A stretch of DNA of 64,000 nt, from positions 73,333,597-73,397,596 of the forward strand of contig CM037590.1 of assembly GCA_021018995.1 (NCBI GenBank). Direction: 5' to 3'. The notes under the pieces are model-generated. The model saw only the letters and a list, made by a program, of their open reading frames with translations. It was not told the DNA's origin and ran no database searches. Numbering within the stretch: the first letter of the stretch is position 1; each line of letters starts with the position of its first letter. Of this stretch, positions 34,026 to 45,004 are shown one piece after another. A program made the translations under genes and the position numbers. This DNA comes from Chloranthus sessilifolius (lineage: Eukaryota; Streptophyta; Magnoliopsida; Chloranthales; Chloranthaceae).

Positions 34026-36619
34026 TGTAATAGCCCGAAAAATCACACAAACTATGACCTCGGGATCCGTGCCCGATCGGTCATAGGTTTGACCAAATGG
34101 AAGTCCAACAGTCAGTATGTAGTGTGATGAACGGATGAGATGTGAAAAATAGAATGCCTATGTGATGTGTGTTGTAAATGTGAAGTCGCATACACCTACC
34201 GCGGTGTATGTGCTCAACACACAAGTGAGAAAAAGGGGATAAAAGGGTTTAATAACCCTAGATGTGTATTGTTGGTTGTTGAAGGAGAGTAAAGAAGAGA
34301 GAGAGAGAGAAAAGTAAGAGAGGAGTTATTGCAACCGATTGGAGGGGGGATTCAAGAGATAAAAGCCGAATTCAACGCGACTTGGATCTGTTAGAACCAA
34401 AGCTGGAACCCTAGCCTTCCAACCCTAGTTTTGAAATCAACTTGAGATCTATTCAAGGTAAGATTTTTGTAAATAAGATGCATAGATTATAGGGGTTAAG
34501 TTGCAGTTACATGTGGGTTAAATCATAGGATAATGGCTTAGAAAAATAGAAGAAAAAGTATGGAAAAAGATTGGGAAGAAACGACTCGAAGAAATTTGAA
34601 TCGACAATTTCGATTAATCGAAATTGGGTTTCGATGTCGAAATTGGCGGAAGTTGAAAGGTCAGAGGACCCCGTTTTCGATTAATCGAATTTGGTTTCGA
34701 TTAATCGACTTTGGATTTCGATTAATCGATTTGGGGATCGATTAATCGACTGAGCTCTCAGTGGACCCCGGGTTGAAGGAAATGACTTGAGGAAAAATCG
34801 ACTAATCGAAATGGGATTTGATTAATGGATTTTAGTTTCGATGTCGATTTGGAATCGATTAATCAACTTGAAAACTTCATTTATTGCGAGGTCTACTTTG
34901 CGAAAAGAAGGATTTGATTAATCGAAATTGGATTCGATGATCGAATGAAAACTTCATTTATTGAGCAGTGAATTTGCTTTGCGAAAAGAAGAATTTGATT
35001 AATCGAAATTGGATTGATGTCGAATGAAAACTTCATTTATTGAGCGAGAATGGACTTTGCGAAAAGGAGAATTTGATTAATCGAAATTGATTGTCGATAT
35101 TGACCTTGATTAATCGATTTTGAAAATGATTAATCGAATCAGATTCGATTAATCGATTTTGGAATTCGATTAATCGACTGTAGTAAACTATGTTGACTTT
35201 TGGCTTGACTTTAAGATTCTTGGGGGATCTTATACCTTCTTTATTGCATCCTTTGCGATGTGTTTTACCTGTTATATGGTACCATAGGTGGTACGTGTGG
35301 ACTAGTGCACAAGGAGTCACGTGGGACCTTGATGCATTGAACAAATGAAGACTTGAGGTAGGGAACACCTTGAACATGTACTTTATTTTACAAGAGCATG
35401 TATGTAGTGATATCGATTTCCATTCAAATATTTTACTGCTTAAAGAATTGTGAAATGTGTGTGTGTGTGACATTCATAAGAGTAAATTAACGAGCCATCC
35501 CCAGGGGATGAAGAAGTAAAGAGATAAGAGCATCAAGTGTGATGCAAGTAAATGGATACATCCCAGGGATGTATCCAAGGATTGAATCATGTTTGATAGG
35601 GCCTAACTGATATAAAATAGCACACTTACACGGTGAATAACTATATGTAAGGCACCGATATTTTTGTTATTTGAGGTTTGATAGGTTACCCCACCGACGT
35701 GGCGGGATATCCACGACTGACACGGCAGGATATCCGTGACCGATACGGCGGCGAAACCGTAGGCCAGTGTGGAGGCTTATCCGTACATAGTAAGCACACC
35801 CCAGGGGTGTTGATTGAGACAAGTGAAACCCCGCCACCAATCCCCAGGGGAAAGGGGCTTGGGTACTATATGGTATTCGGGAATACATTAAAAGCTGTCT
35901 ATATAGATGACGATGAAGGGTATCTCATCGGGGCTCGATGCTATATTGCTCGGGATTACTTAAGTTGAAAGTTTAAGTTTTGCTTTAGGCCTTTCATTTT
36001 CATGAGCAAATGAAAATATAAGTAATCAACGAAAGCGAAATGCTTTTAAGCTGTTTCATCAACAAGCATAGATACATCATGCATGACATATCATAGAATA
36101 TATGTGAGTTATAATTTATATATGTGATGTTTGTTCCCTATTGAGCTAGGATGTAGCTCACCCTATAGACTATCGTCGCAGTCCACTATTAGCAAGCCAC
36201 TTGAGAGGCGATCCGTGAGTCGGATCTTGCGGTGGACAGTTGGAGCCACCTCGAGGACTTCTTCTAGAGGACTCCGCTGTGCCACTTTGAGGGATTTTAC
36301 ATAGAGTTTTGTACGGCTTGGTATGTCAAGCCTTGATTTTGTGAAAACCATGTATATAAGGTTTTGGATTATTCTGTTGGGACGAACCATCCGTGATGAT
36401 TTCTATCATCGATGGTTCGGATCGGTTCTCCATTCATGTAGGGGCATGAGGGTAGAACTGTCTTTTGGAAAGTTAATTAATATAGATTTAAATTCCGCAA
36501 TTTCATTTATAGTACTTTTGATGCTTGATATACCAGTGTTCCGTGCTTAGCTAAGGGCACGGTCAAGATGATCGTGCTGATGGCACGGGTTTCGGGGTGC
36601 CGAAATCCGGGCTGTCACA
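34026..36619 (+). mobile_element. Solo LTR E, Tekay/Del type
   Basis: A 2594-base segment, TGTAATAGCCCG to GGGCTGTCACA, with perfect TSD GTTTA (34021-34025, 36620-36624), lying within LTR D. It shares termini and the GAGCTAGGATGTAGCTCACCC segment with 8790-9524 and with LTR F in reverse. There is no internal region. Open frames at 34560, 35033, 35678, 36163 and 36323 are chance frames of the LTR. Confidence 0.9.
34600..35180. repeat. Array of the palindrome TCGATTAATCGA in LTR E
   Basis: About 15 exact or one- or two-mismatch copies of TCGATTAATCGA (a 12-bp perfect palindrome) over roughly 580 bases, irregularly spaced and mixed with repeated phrases such as GAAAACTTCATTTATTG. The density is far beyond chance for this base composition. 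Confidence 0.85.
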
Positions 36620-37200
36620 GTTTATCTTCATCAATCTTCTCAGACCCGTAATCAGTAGAACTTCTAATTGTAGAATTCTTCTAATTCTGTATATGACGGT
36701 GATAACTCTCTCTCACGTGACCAGCAGCAGTAATTATGGCAACAGGAAAGTTTCTATAATAGTAGATAACGATTATCTATTCTTCTTTATCTGGATAATC
36801 ATAAATTATGATTTTTTATTCTTAGACTTTCATAGTGGACTATTTTCTTATAATGAACAATTGCTTTTCTCTTTGTATCGTCTTTTACTCTTTTGTCCCT
36901 TTCTGAAGAATCGTCTTCTTTAAAGCATCATAAAATATCAATTTCTTATTTCTTTCGTTACTTTAGTAGTAGTGCACAATCGTAAATTATGATTTTCTGT
37001 CTTTCAATTGCCACGAATCGTCTTTAACGCTCAATCGTCTTTCTTACTACTTTTTGAGTTCACTTTAACAAAGATTAATATTTAGGCTCTCTTTTACTAC
37101 TTATCTTAAACATCTGCACATTAGTAACTCATTAGTAATAAACTATGTCCTGACATCACTAAGTTAAGGGTGCTAAAATGGTAAATTATGTGAATGATCA

Positions 37201-37830
37201 CCTATCACTCGCAAACTAGTGGGCAAGTTGAGGTCTCTAACCGAGAAATAAAGAAAATACTAGAAAGAATTGTCATCCCTGATAGAGAAGATTAGTCCCT
37301 GAGACTGCATGATGGCTTTTGGGCATACATAACGGCTTATAAAACACCCATTGGCATGTCTCCTTACCGGCTGGTGTACGGGAGAGCTTGTCACCTCCCT
37401 ATGGAATTAGAGCATAGAGCTCTATGGGCTTTCAAAGCACTGAATTTTGAGTTGTTCGCGTCTGGTGAACGAAGAAAACTTGAGCTAAATGAACTAGAAG
37501 AAATTCGTAATGATGCCTATAAAAATTTTCAATTTTATAAGGCCAAAACTAAAACATTCCATGAAAAACATATTCTACGAAATTTTTTTGAGTCGGGCCA
37601 ACAAGTTTGGCTGTTTAATTCGAGATTAAAACTATTCCCAAGAAAATTATAAAGTTGTTGGGATGGATCGTATAAGGTTATGGAAGCATACCCTCACGGG
37701 GTTGTAACCATCCAAGATCCCAAGGACGGTCGTACGTTCAAGGTTAATGGGCAGAGATTAAAGTTAATGATTGTACAAGAAGAAAAAGGGATTGTAACCA
37801 CAATGTCACTGAAAGACCCTGAGTATGATT
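37201..37830 (+). pseudogene. Element C integrase, C-terminal part
   Basis: Continues after LTR D: SQTSGQVEVSNREIKKILER with the catalytic Glu, [20 protein letters not shown], then [20 protein letters not shown] and the tail KVNGQRLKLMI. No chromodomain follows, in line with Athila/Tat assignment. A few stops (37294, 37650) break the frame. The ORF ends near 37830 (DPEYD, TGA). Confidence 0.88.
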
Positions 37831-40448
37831 GATATACTCCAGGGCATCGTCAAGCTACCGACTCATCTGTAGCACATTTTTAAAAAAATTTATTATTATT
37901 AATTAGTGTATGTAATCATTCTAGATTGTATAATCGTAGGAAAGCTTTGATAATTTTGAGGGTACATGTAAAACATTACGTGTACCTGTGATTTCATCAA
38001 GTCTGTCGAGCCAATAGTAATGATTACGATCGCTCGAGTTTATTAGGAATTCCTACAATTAACTTGCAGTGAGTGCGAGTTTGAAAAGCCCGGTTAACGG
38101 TGAACCAACACCCTTTGCGTACGAACGACTACAATGCTTTTGTAACTTCCTAAGAAGCTAAAGAGACACCTCGACATTATACAGAGTTGTTGATTCACCA
38201 TCTCACAATAATTATCTTCACCTATCGGTACGCCTTTTCAATGCCCTCCTTTAATAACGACCTTTCGTTCTTCTTCATTGTTACTATTAATACCTATCCC
38301 CCGCTCATTCCAATTCATTAAATTATCTTTGTTCTCTTCAACCGCCACACTTTCCTCATAGCGAAACAACCGAGTTGGTCTGAGATCGCTGACGCATTTG
38401 AACGGCTCCTCCGACGAGAGGCCAAGGCAATCTCTGCACTTCTTGAGGATAGTAGGTGGTTAATAGAAGAATTCTTATCTTTGTAAATATTTCGTTTGAT
38501 GTATAAAAATTTATGTTGTCTAATCCTTTTTGTTTATGGTGCAATTTCTGTGTGTATATGTTGGAAATGATTTCTCCTAAGTTTTGGGGAGACTTTTGAT
38601 TTCCTTTGAAGATTAGATACCCGAAACAGTAGCTGCACCATCAAGGTAAAAAAAATTTGAGTGTCCCTTGTTTTTGCAACAATAAGGATATTGTCTTATT
38701 CAAGTTTGGGGGGATACACCTCTCTGTATATAATATTTTAGTTTATCTTCAAATATATATATATATATATATATATTCTTTCAGTTTTAAGTTTAGGTTT
38801 ATTTTAGTAGTTTTATTTAACCATCATATGTGAGTTATGATAGAAAAACCTATGAATCCATAAGCTTTACAATCTGTCGTAGTATAAGTTCAACCATCAA
38901 AATGGAGTAGTTACAATTCATGTTAACTGTATTGAACACTGTATTAGATTGAATGTTTGAAACTATACTTTGATTTGAACAGTAATATTTAGATTATAAG
39001 TTTTAAAATATATAACTAGTGAGCTTTTGGGACAATATTTCCTCTTTTATTTTGAGAGAGGCTGCTTTCTATTTGAATCAAAAATTTTCTTTAAACTTCT
39101 TGACTGCATCACAATGAAATCTCATATTGCTGAAAATTGAATCGATTATTACATGATTATGGTAACTTGTTTTTCGAGAACTGCTTATTAGATACATCAA
39201 AATAATATGATATTCACGCTAGTAAATTATAAAAAATGATAAAAGGCTATCTTTTTATTGCGTTTGAGCAAAAAGCAAAAATTCCAATAACTAATCTATC
39301 CCTTGAACCCATATTAAAAGCATAAACTAAATTTCTTTGTACTCAAAGTCTTATAAAACCCTTAACTATATGTACTGTCCAAAGCTTTCACTTCTTCACC
39401 CTTATATTTTCTGAGAGTTTAGAACACGAAAGAGGGAATGAGTAGAGACTGAAAGGAGTAAAATGACAACAGATAAGGGATATACAAAAAAGGGGTACAG
39501 CTGAAAGAAATAATTTTCTGAAAAGAAATATGGAAAAGTGTTGAGAAGTTGTAATTATGATTCTGAAAAAGAAGAAACCAAAAGCTTCCAAGCAGAAAAC
39601 CAAGGGAGTATCTCTAAAACGAATCAAGAAAAGGGATTTACCCAAGAAAATAAAAATAAATAAATGGGAAGGCGTACCCAACTTTTTGGATACTTACTGA
39701 AACAGAAATAGAAGAGAAAGAAAAAGATAAGAGAAAGAAGAACTAAATTCTCAAAAACCTTTGAATCTTTTCTACCCTCCTTTGGAACCTCTTAACCCAA
39801 GGCCCTATTACAAGCCGAATGAAGACCTTCATGATTTATGACTTACAATAGCATGAGCCTAATAGAGATGTAGATAATAAATACTATAGATAAATAAAGA
39901 AGCATATGAATAGAAATGAGTATCTATTTCATGAGATTTATCCTTTTAGTCAATTATCCGTTGAATTTATCATACATATCATATAAAGAGAACTTAAAAT
40001 TTTCAATATTCTTTTTTAGAGTATGCTAATAGTAAGAGTTTGGAAGAAAATATTTTATAAATATGCAGTTTAGAAGAATCTATGAAGAATAAACTGTTCA
40101 CTGAAATTGTTGGAGTTCTGATCAAGGATAACTGCTAGGATGGAAAGTGTGGTTGAAAGAATCATATGTTTAAAAATCGTAACAATCATGTGATGATTAA
40201 AACTAGTTAGTGTAGAAAAGTAGTTTAGATTTTTAATCTTTTATTTTATTTTGATTTAAAAAAATTTTAAATCTAAAAATATTTGAAGTTTGTAAGTTAC
40301 TTCACTGGAAACCTTCAAGAAACTATAACTCCTCCACTATGGATCACCTAGGAGTTTAAAGGCTTGTTGCATCTACTAAATGCAATCGTATTCCCTACAA
40401 AAGTGACATTTAAATTTTTAGATTAGTTTACTCTTTCCTTGTTTCGCA
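37831..40448 (+). other. 3' non-coding region of element C
   Basis: About 2.6 kb between integrase and the 3' LTR. Athila/Tat elements often carry a long region here, sometimes with an env-like frame. I see no long frame, transmembrane pattern or known domain. A 23-base TA tract lies at 38754. Open frames at 39388 and 40524 are unsupported; the latter overlaps the LTR. Confidence 0.6.
38754..38776. repeat. Short (TA)n tract
   Basis: About 23 bases of TA dinucleotide within the 3' region of element C. Confidence 0.9.
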
Positions 40449-41673
40449 AAAGACGACTTAACAAAACTGAAGAGAAAACAAGAAATCGTAATTTACGATT
40501 CTTCAAAAGATGTTTCAAGACGAATGCAATATAAGAGGATTGCGATCGTTCGTACTAAAAAATCATACAGAGGGAAATATGCACAGAAAAGAGAAAATCG
40601 TATTCACGATTTTACAAGAATGAAAGCTCCTGTTGCTGCTGAATCACTTGAGAACTACACCATCATGCACAAAATTAGAAGATCTCTTGAATTAGAAGTC
40701 CAGTAATCCACGGATCTGAGAAGATTGATGAAAGACTCATAAAAGAACTCTGTTGCTGAAATAGAAGAAAAATTATGCGCACATCTACTAATCAAAGCAA
40801 GAAAGAATTAGGATTAAAAGTTGAGTTATATTAGGAATCCTTTATTCTTAGTAGTTTTCTTTTCTTAGGATTTGAATAATGTAAACCGACTTCTTATGAT
40901 TTATAAATAAGAGAGCTCGACATAGAAGAAGAGTTATCAAAGAAACTTTCAGCATCAATTGACGACTGAGGTTGGGTTTCTTTCAATCAACTTTAGTTTA
41001 GAATAGTTTAGATATCCAAGGTTTCTCGAGAGCAATTGACGACTGCAATTAAGAGCTGAAAGACTATAGTAGAGTATTCGTAATTTCTCAGAAGCAATTG
41101 ACTCCTGTGACTGAGGGATGAAAGATCTTTTTATTACTTTCTAATTTAGATTTATTTTTATGTACTTTGCTACTTTATAAATATCTAAAAGTTTTTTATT
41201 TGAATTGACGACTCAGATTGAAAATTTATAAATTAGTATAACGGTTTTACTTTTTCATCTTTAATTTTCTTGAGTTTGATTGACGCCCAAATTTTAGGAA
41301 GATTGTTAATTAGTATAAATCTATGTTAAAGAATTTTAGTTTTTGATTGATGCCCAAATTCTAGAAGACTGAGATACGGTGTAACGGTATTCTATTTTGT
41401 AAGTTTTCGAGAACTGAAGGATTGTGATTGACGACCATAATCTGAAAGGATGAGAATTTAGTTTTATTTTTTATAATTAGTTTTAAACAAACCATTCTTT
41501 TATTTATATTTCTCCCGTAGTTTATGACCTCAAAAGACAAATACAAGTTTTTAAATAAACGAAAAATATATCAGAATAATTATCTTCCTCGTGGAACGAT
41601 CCTATACTAGTGCTACAATTTTTATTGTGTGCTTGTAATAGGTTAAGACTTTAGTACAATTATAGCCACATCA
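40449..41673 (+). repeat. 3' LTR of element C, 5'-truncated
   Basis: From AAAAGACGACTTA it matches 27632-28853 of the 5' LTR to the shared end GCCACATCA, with scattered substitutions. The first 220 bases of the LTR (TGATCA start, U3) are absent, and no polypurine tract is seen at the junction, so a deletion or template switch removed them. Confidence 0.85.
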
Positions 41674-41677
41674 GTAT

Positions 41678-42060
41678 GAGATGGAGAACTCAAAGGCTGT
41701 GAGTACTTCATTCGCAGATCACTTTCGTCTTTCGACTATCATGTCTCCTATTACAGATGAAGAGCGTGAGTCCATGACTTGTGTTTCCTACGCGAGTATG
41801 GTTGATTGATTGATGTACGCTATGGTATGCATTTGATCGAATATTTTATAGGCCGTTAGCGTGATCAGCAGGTATATGGCTAATCCGAGCAAGGAGCATT
41901 AGCAAGTGGTGAAATAGATTATGAGATTCATACATGACAACAAGGATGTCGGTTTGGTTTTTCGTAGTGGTACATGTCATTGGTTATGTGGATACGCAGA
42001 TTCAGATTACACGGGTGATTTGGATAAGCGTCGGTCTACAACAGGATATGTGTTTGCGCT
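41678..42060 (+). pseudogene. Copia B RNase H, first part
   Basis: Resumes directly after element C: MENSKAVSTSFADHFRLST, ITDEERESM, LMYAMVC, VISRYMANPSKEH, then the RNase H start CGYADSDYTGDLDKRRSTTGYVF near 41983-42048. Stops at 41807, 41835 and 41900 break it. The open frame 41921-42190 runs on into the inserted hAT element and is chimeric. Confidence 0.87.
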
Positions 42061-42457
42061 ATCAGGAGTAGGGCTGCAATCGAACCGGGCTGAGCCGGAG
42101 CTCGGGTCAGCTCTAGCTCGGCTTTATCTTATACGAGCCGAGCTGAAGGTCGGCTCTAAGCTCTTCGAGCTCGAAAATTCCAAGCTCTAGCTCGGCTCTT
42201 CGAGCTTGAGCCGAGCTCGGGCTGAGCTTCGAGCCAAGTATATTCTATTATAAAAAATTTCCTCCTAGTACTTTTTAAAACTTCTACTTAATTAAATATC
42301 CATTCCATGAGAGCGAGAAGGTGAGAGAACTGGGATATTCCTAATGCATAAGACTGTGACTCCGTGAGAGAGCTTCAACAATAAGAGAGAAGAAGGAGTT
42401 GAGTACTTGAGTTGCAGGAGGCAGTCCTAGGTAGGAGTAATAGTGAGTACTATAATC

Positions 42458-42463
<6 letters not shown>

Positions 42464-42533
<70 letters not shown>
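42464..42533. repeat. (TA)n microsatellite in hAT
   Basis: About 70 bases of TA inside the 835-bp hAT element. Confidence 0.95.
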
Positions 42534-42535
<2 letters not shown>

Positions 42536-42648
42536 AAAATTAGATCAAGTGGGGGGCAAAAGTTCCTATTTTACCCTTCAAAATAACCGTTAGATAAACT
42601 TAAACAATTACTTCGAAAGGTAAACTAGACCTCTCAAAGTTAATTACT

Positions 42649-42651
<3 letters not shown>

Positions 42652-42715
<64 letters not shown>
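42652..42715. repeat. (TA)n microsatellite in hAT
   Basis: About 64 bases of TA, the second array of the same hAT element, 118 bases from the first. Confidence 0.95.
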
Positions 42716-42721
<6 letters not shown>

Positions 42722-42911
42722 TATCGAGCCATAGAGCCGAGCCGAGCTGAGCCAGCCTTAGCTCAAGCTCTACTCTATTCATTCGAGCTACAAACTGCCT
42801 AGCTCGGCTTGGCTCGCAAGCCGAGCTCTAAAGCGAAAGGCTCTTATTTTTTGGGCCGAGTCGAGTCGAGTTGTCGAGCTGGCTCAGCTTTGTTGCAGCC
42901 CTAATCAGGAG

Positions 42912-43365
42912 GTCCGATTAGCTCGAGGTCAATGTTACAGGATAGAGTGACTTTGTCTACTACAAAGACAAAGTATATGATAGTAACAAAGGCAGTGAAA
43001 GAAGCATTATGACTTCATGGCTTAGTTGGTGACTTGGGGATCGCACAAAAAAATGTCGATGTGTTCTACGATAGTTAAAGTACTATTTACTTAGCAAATA
43101 ATCACGTATATCATGCTCGTACCAAACACATTGATATATGGTATCACTTTGTACCAAAAGTAATTGACGATTATAAGATATCTTTGAAGAATGTGAGTAA
43201 GAAGGACAATCCTGCCGATATAATGATAAATGTGGTATCGGTGGTCAAGTACCTAAACATTATTTAGATTTTATCAACGTTCAACAGGTTTGAGTGCTCT
43301 CATGGTGTTGGTGGCAGCAGTGATACGAGTATAGTGATGATCAAAAGAAAGAGTACATGGTGAAG
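42912..43365 (+). pseudogene. Copia B RNase H, second part
   Basis: Continues after the hAT element: VTLSTTKTKYMIVTKAVKEA (E region of RNase H, decayed), then YLANNHVYHARTKHIDIWYH, and a tail DNPADIMINVV. Stops at 43009 and 43075 interrupt. It ends shortly before the polypurine tract. Confidence 0.85.
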
Positions 43366-43368
43366 CTT

Positions 43369-43385
43369 AGAACTAGGTGGAGAAT
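43369..43385 (+). other. Polypurine tract of copia B
   Basis: AGAACTAGGTGGAGAAT immediately precedes the 3' LTR start. It is only moderately purine-rich, in line with an old copia element. Confidence 0.65.
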
Positions 43386-43879
43386 TATTGTTTGGCTCTA
43401 ACTTATAGGTTGAATTGTTGTTTTGCTCTAACTTAGAGGTTGGATTGTTGTTTAACTCTTCCTTGGAGGACCTGCGATGGTCCAGTTATGTTCTGACTCT
43501 ATATAAATCTAATTTCTCTTAGATTAGAAGTAGGATTTAGATATTCTATATAAGGTTAGTCTCTCTTGGATTAGAAGTAGGATTTGTGTCTTTCATATAA
43601 AGGGAAAACTTTGGGTCGAATTATAGAGTTGAGATATCATTGTAAAGCTTTGGAAAACCTATCTAGGATTTTGAGGATAGCTTTGGTGAGGCTTGAGTGT
43701 TCTTGTATTCTTGTGTGATCATCAATATAGTGAATCATCGTTGCCCGTGGACATAGGCATATTATTGAACCGCGTAAATATCGTCTCTTGTGTGCTTGTG
43801 ATTGATTTTCTTCTATTTTTGCGTTCTTATTTGATCATTCATCGTGAGATCGCTGTTTAATTTGTGAGCTTTCGCGACA
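43386..43879 (+). repeat. 3' LTR of copia B
   Basis: Starts TATTGTTTGGCTC (5' LTR: TGTTGTTTGGC) and ends GCGACA. It has three copies of the 33-base internal repeat where the 5' LTR has two, and many substitutions relative to the 5' LTR, so the insertion is not recent. The right flank returns to copia A sequence. Confidence 0.87.
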
Positions 43880-43884
43880 CAGTG

Positions 43885-44264
43885 GAGGATATAGGTCCAC
43901 CAATTAATACTTGTTAACACTTCAAAGATGTTTCACTTTAATAATGTTTCAGATTTTTCATGTTTTATAGCTAAGACTAATGAGATTGGTCTCTGGCATC
44001 AACGACTTAGACACATGAATACAACCTATTTACTCAAGTTCTCCACGCATCAACTGGCTAGAGACTGATGAGAATATTGGTCTGTGGCATCAACTGGTTA
44101 GAGACTTACCAAAGCTAGGAAAATCCTCTGGGTCTGTATGTCTGATGGGCCAATAGACGAGGCAAGATGACTACTACCTCAACCTCTTTTAACATCCTTC
44201 AACTCATTCACTTTGATCTGATGGGTCTAGGGCCTTCAACTCATTCACTTTGATCTGATCGGTC
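43885..44264 (+). pseudogene. Copia A gag-pre-integrase and integrase start
   Basis: TNEIGLWHQRLRHMNTTYLLK near 43979 is the copia GAG-pre-integrase motif. LPKLGKSSGSVC and RQDDYYLN continue the zinc-binding region, and LIHFDLMGLGP at 44205-44236 is the integrase entry. Part of the motif (GLWHQRL) appears duplicated near 44078 (VCGINW in another frame). Insertion of the hAT element at 44265 ends this piece. Confidence 0.85.
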
Positions 44265-44269
44265 TAGGG
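44196..44269 (+). repeat. 37-bp tandem duplication across a hAT junction
   Basis: CCTTCAACTCATTCACTTTG begins copies at 44196 and 44233, each ending GGTCTAGGG. The repeated unit includes the TSD and the first bases of the hAT element, so it formed after that insertion. Confidence 0.9.
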
Positions 44270-44856
44270 CCCTCAACGAGTCTAGCCAGCTTGGGACCAA
44301 GCTAGAGTTAAGAGCTCAATTGTAAATGAGCCGACCACAAGTTGGGTAGTGTGTAGCTCGGCTCAGCTCGGCTCGATAATGTAATATATATTTTTAAATA
44401 TTTGCATTATAAGATTACATAACATATAATATAAATTATTAAAATATCGTTAAAAGCAATCATTAAAAACTTTAATGACCAACGGTTTAATTTTGGGTAT
44501 TTTTGTAAACTGACAACTAAAAATTTTAAGGTTTACCAACGGTTTAAATCTATTGACTCAAATCCTAATTGCTATCTCTCATCTCCTCTCTACAGCTCCC
44601 ATCATGCTAATTCATCATGCTAATTTACTATGAAATGAAATACTAGATAAATTAAAATATAATAAAAAATAAATCCATATAAAAATATAACATATTACTA
44701 GGCTCGAAACTAGTTGTAGCTCAACTTGAACTCAATATAGCGGACCACGAGCTGAGTAGTTTTAGGCTCAAATATAAAGGAACTAGGCTCAAATATAAAA
44801 GAGTCGACCTCAAGCTGACCCTAGCTCGGCTCCAACTCAGCTCGTTGAGAACCCTA
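44265..44856. mobile_element. Non-autonomous hAT element with CACTA at its end
   Basis: Terminal inverted repeats TAGGGCCCTCAACGAG and CTCGTTGAGAACCCTA. The left TSD is GATCGGTC (44257-44264; GATGGGTC in the first copy of the 37-bp duplication). The matching right TSD GATGGGTC lies at 58639-58646, beyond the CACTA element inserted in the last three bases. The body has many AGCTCGGCTC words and is AT-rich centrally. No transposase. Confidence 0.85.
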
Positions 44857-45004
44857 CACTACAAAATATAAGACTATTAGCAACAGTTTTTTGCTTTTTG
44901 AGAAAAAAACTGCCGCTATTAACAAAAAAACTATTAAGACTATTCACGGCAGTTTTTTTGTTAATAGCGACAGTTTATGGCTGCTGTTAACACTGCAAAA
45001 ACAA

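Larger units (their letters stand above)
33084..37200 (-). mobile_element. Inverted solo LTR D of the element C family
   Basis: Flanked by a perfect 5-bp TSD CCTAT (33079-33083, 37201-37205) within the integrase of C. Read on minus it starts TGATCATTCACATAATTTACC, matching the C LTR start, and ends CAAGACCA; the last 50 bases differ from C, so it is a related subfamily. LTR E (34026-36619) is nested inside. Without E it is about 1518 bases. Confidence 0.9.
27411..41673 (+). mobile_element. Ty3/gypsy element C, Athila/Tat-like
   Basis: Starts TGATCAATCAC and ends GCCACATCA, with a perfect 5-bp TSD GTATG (27406-27410 and 41674-41678). It interrupts RT/RNase H of copia B: GKRYSHG before it, EMENSKAVSTSF after it. 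The internal order is protease, RT, RNase H, integrase, without chromodomain. The primer region resembles that of Athila/Tat. Gag core is missing, and an inverted LTR (D) interrupts integrase. Confidence 0.9.
42069..42903. mobile_element. Non-autonomous hAT element, 835 bp
   Basis: Terminal inverted repeats TAGGGCTGCAA / TTGCAGCCCTA are perfect over 11 bases, with a perfect 8-bp TSD ATCAGGAG (42061-42068, 42904-42911). Subterminal zones are full of GAGCCGAGCTCGG-type words on both sides. Two TA arrays lie inside. It splits the RNase H of copia B. No transposase. Confidence 0.93.
20363..43879 (+). mobile_element. Copia element B (Tork/TNT1-like), carrying nested insertions
   Basis: Two direct LTRs (20363-20821 and 43386-43879) share most of their sequence, with the 5' one followed by a primer site and the 3' one preceded by a polypurine tract. 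The internal order is gag, protease, integrase, RT, RNase H, and the wording is TNT1/Tork-like. Insertions at 21680, 27411 and 42069 split it. It sits between two pieces of copia A. No clean TSD was readable at its ends. Confidence 0.9.

Noticed and set aside
34560-36550. Several open frames in LTR E (34560, 35033, 35678, 36163, 36323)
   Set aside because: They lie wholly inside a solo LTR with clear ends and TSD, have no domains, and run on both strands.
37831-40448. An env-like gene in the 3' region of element C
   Set aside because: No long frame, signal peptide or transmembrane pattern could be seen in any frame.
41921-42190. An 89-codon protein with RNase H at its start
   Set aside because: It is a chimera of copia B RNase H and the adjoining hAT terminal sequence after 42068.
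20350-43890. A TSD GTTGA/GTGGA for copia B
   Set aside because: It needs non-canonical LTR ends and matches at only four of five bases; I left the TSD undetermined.
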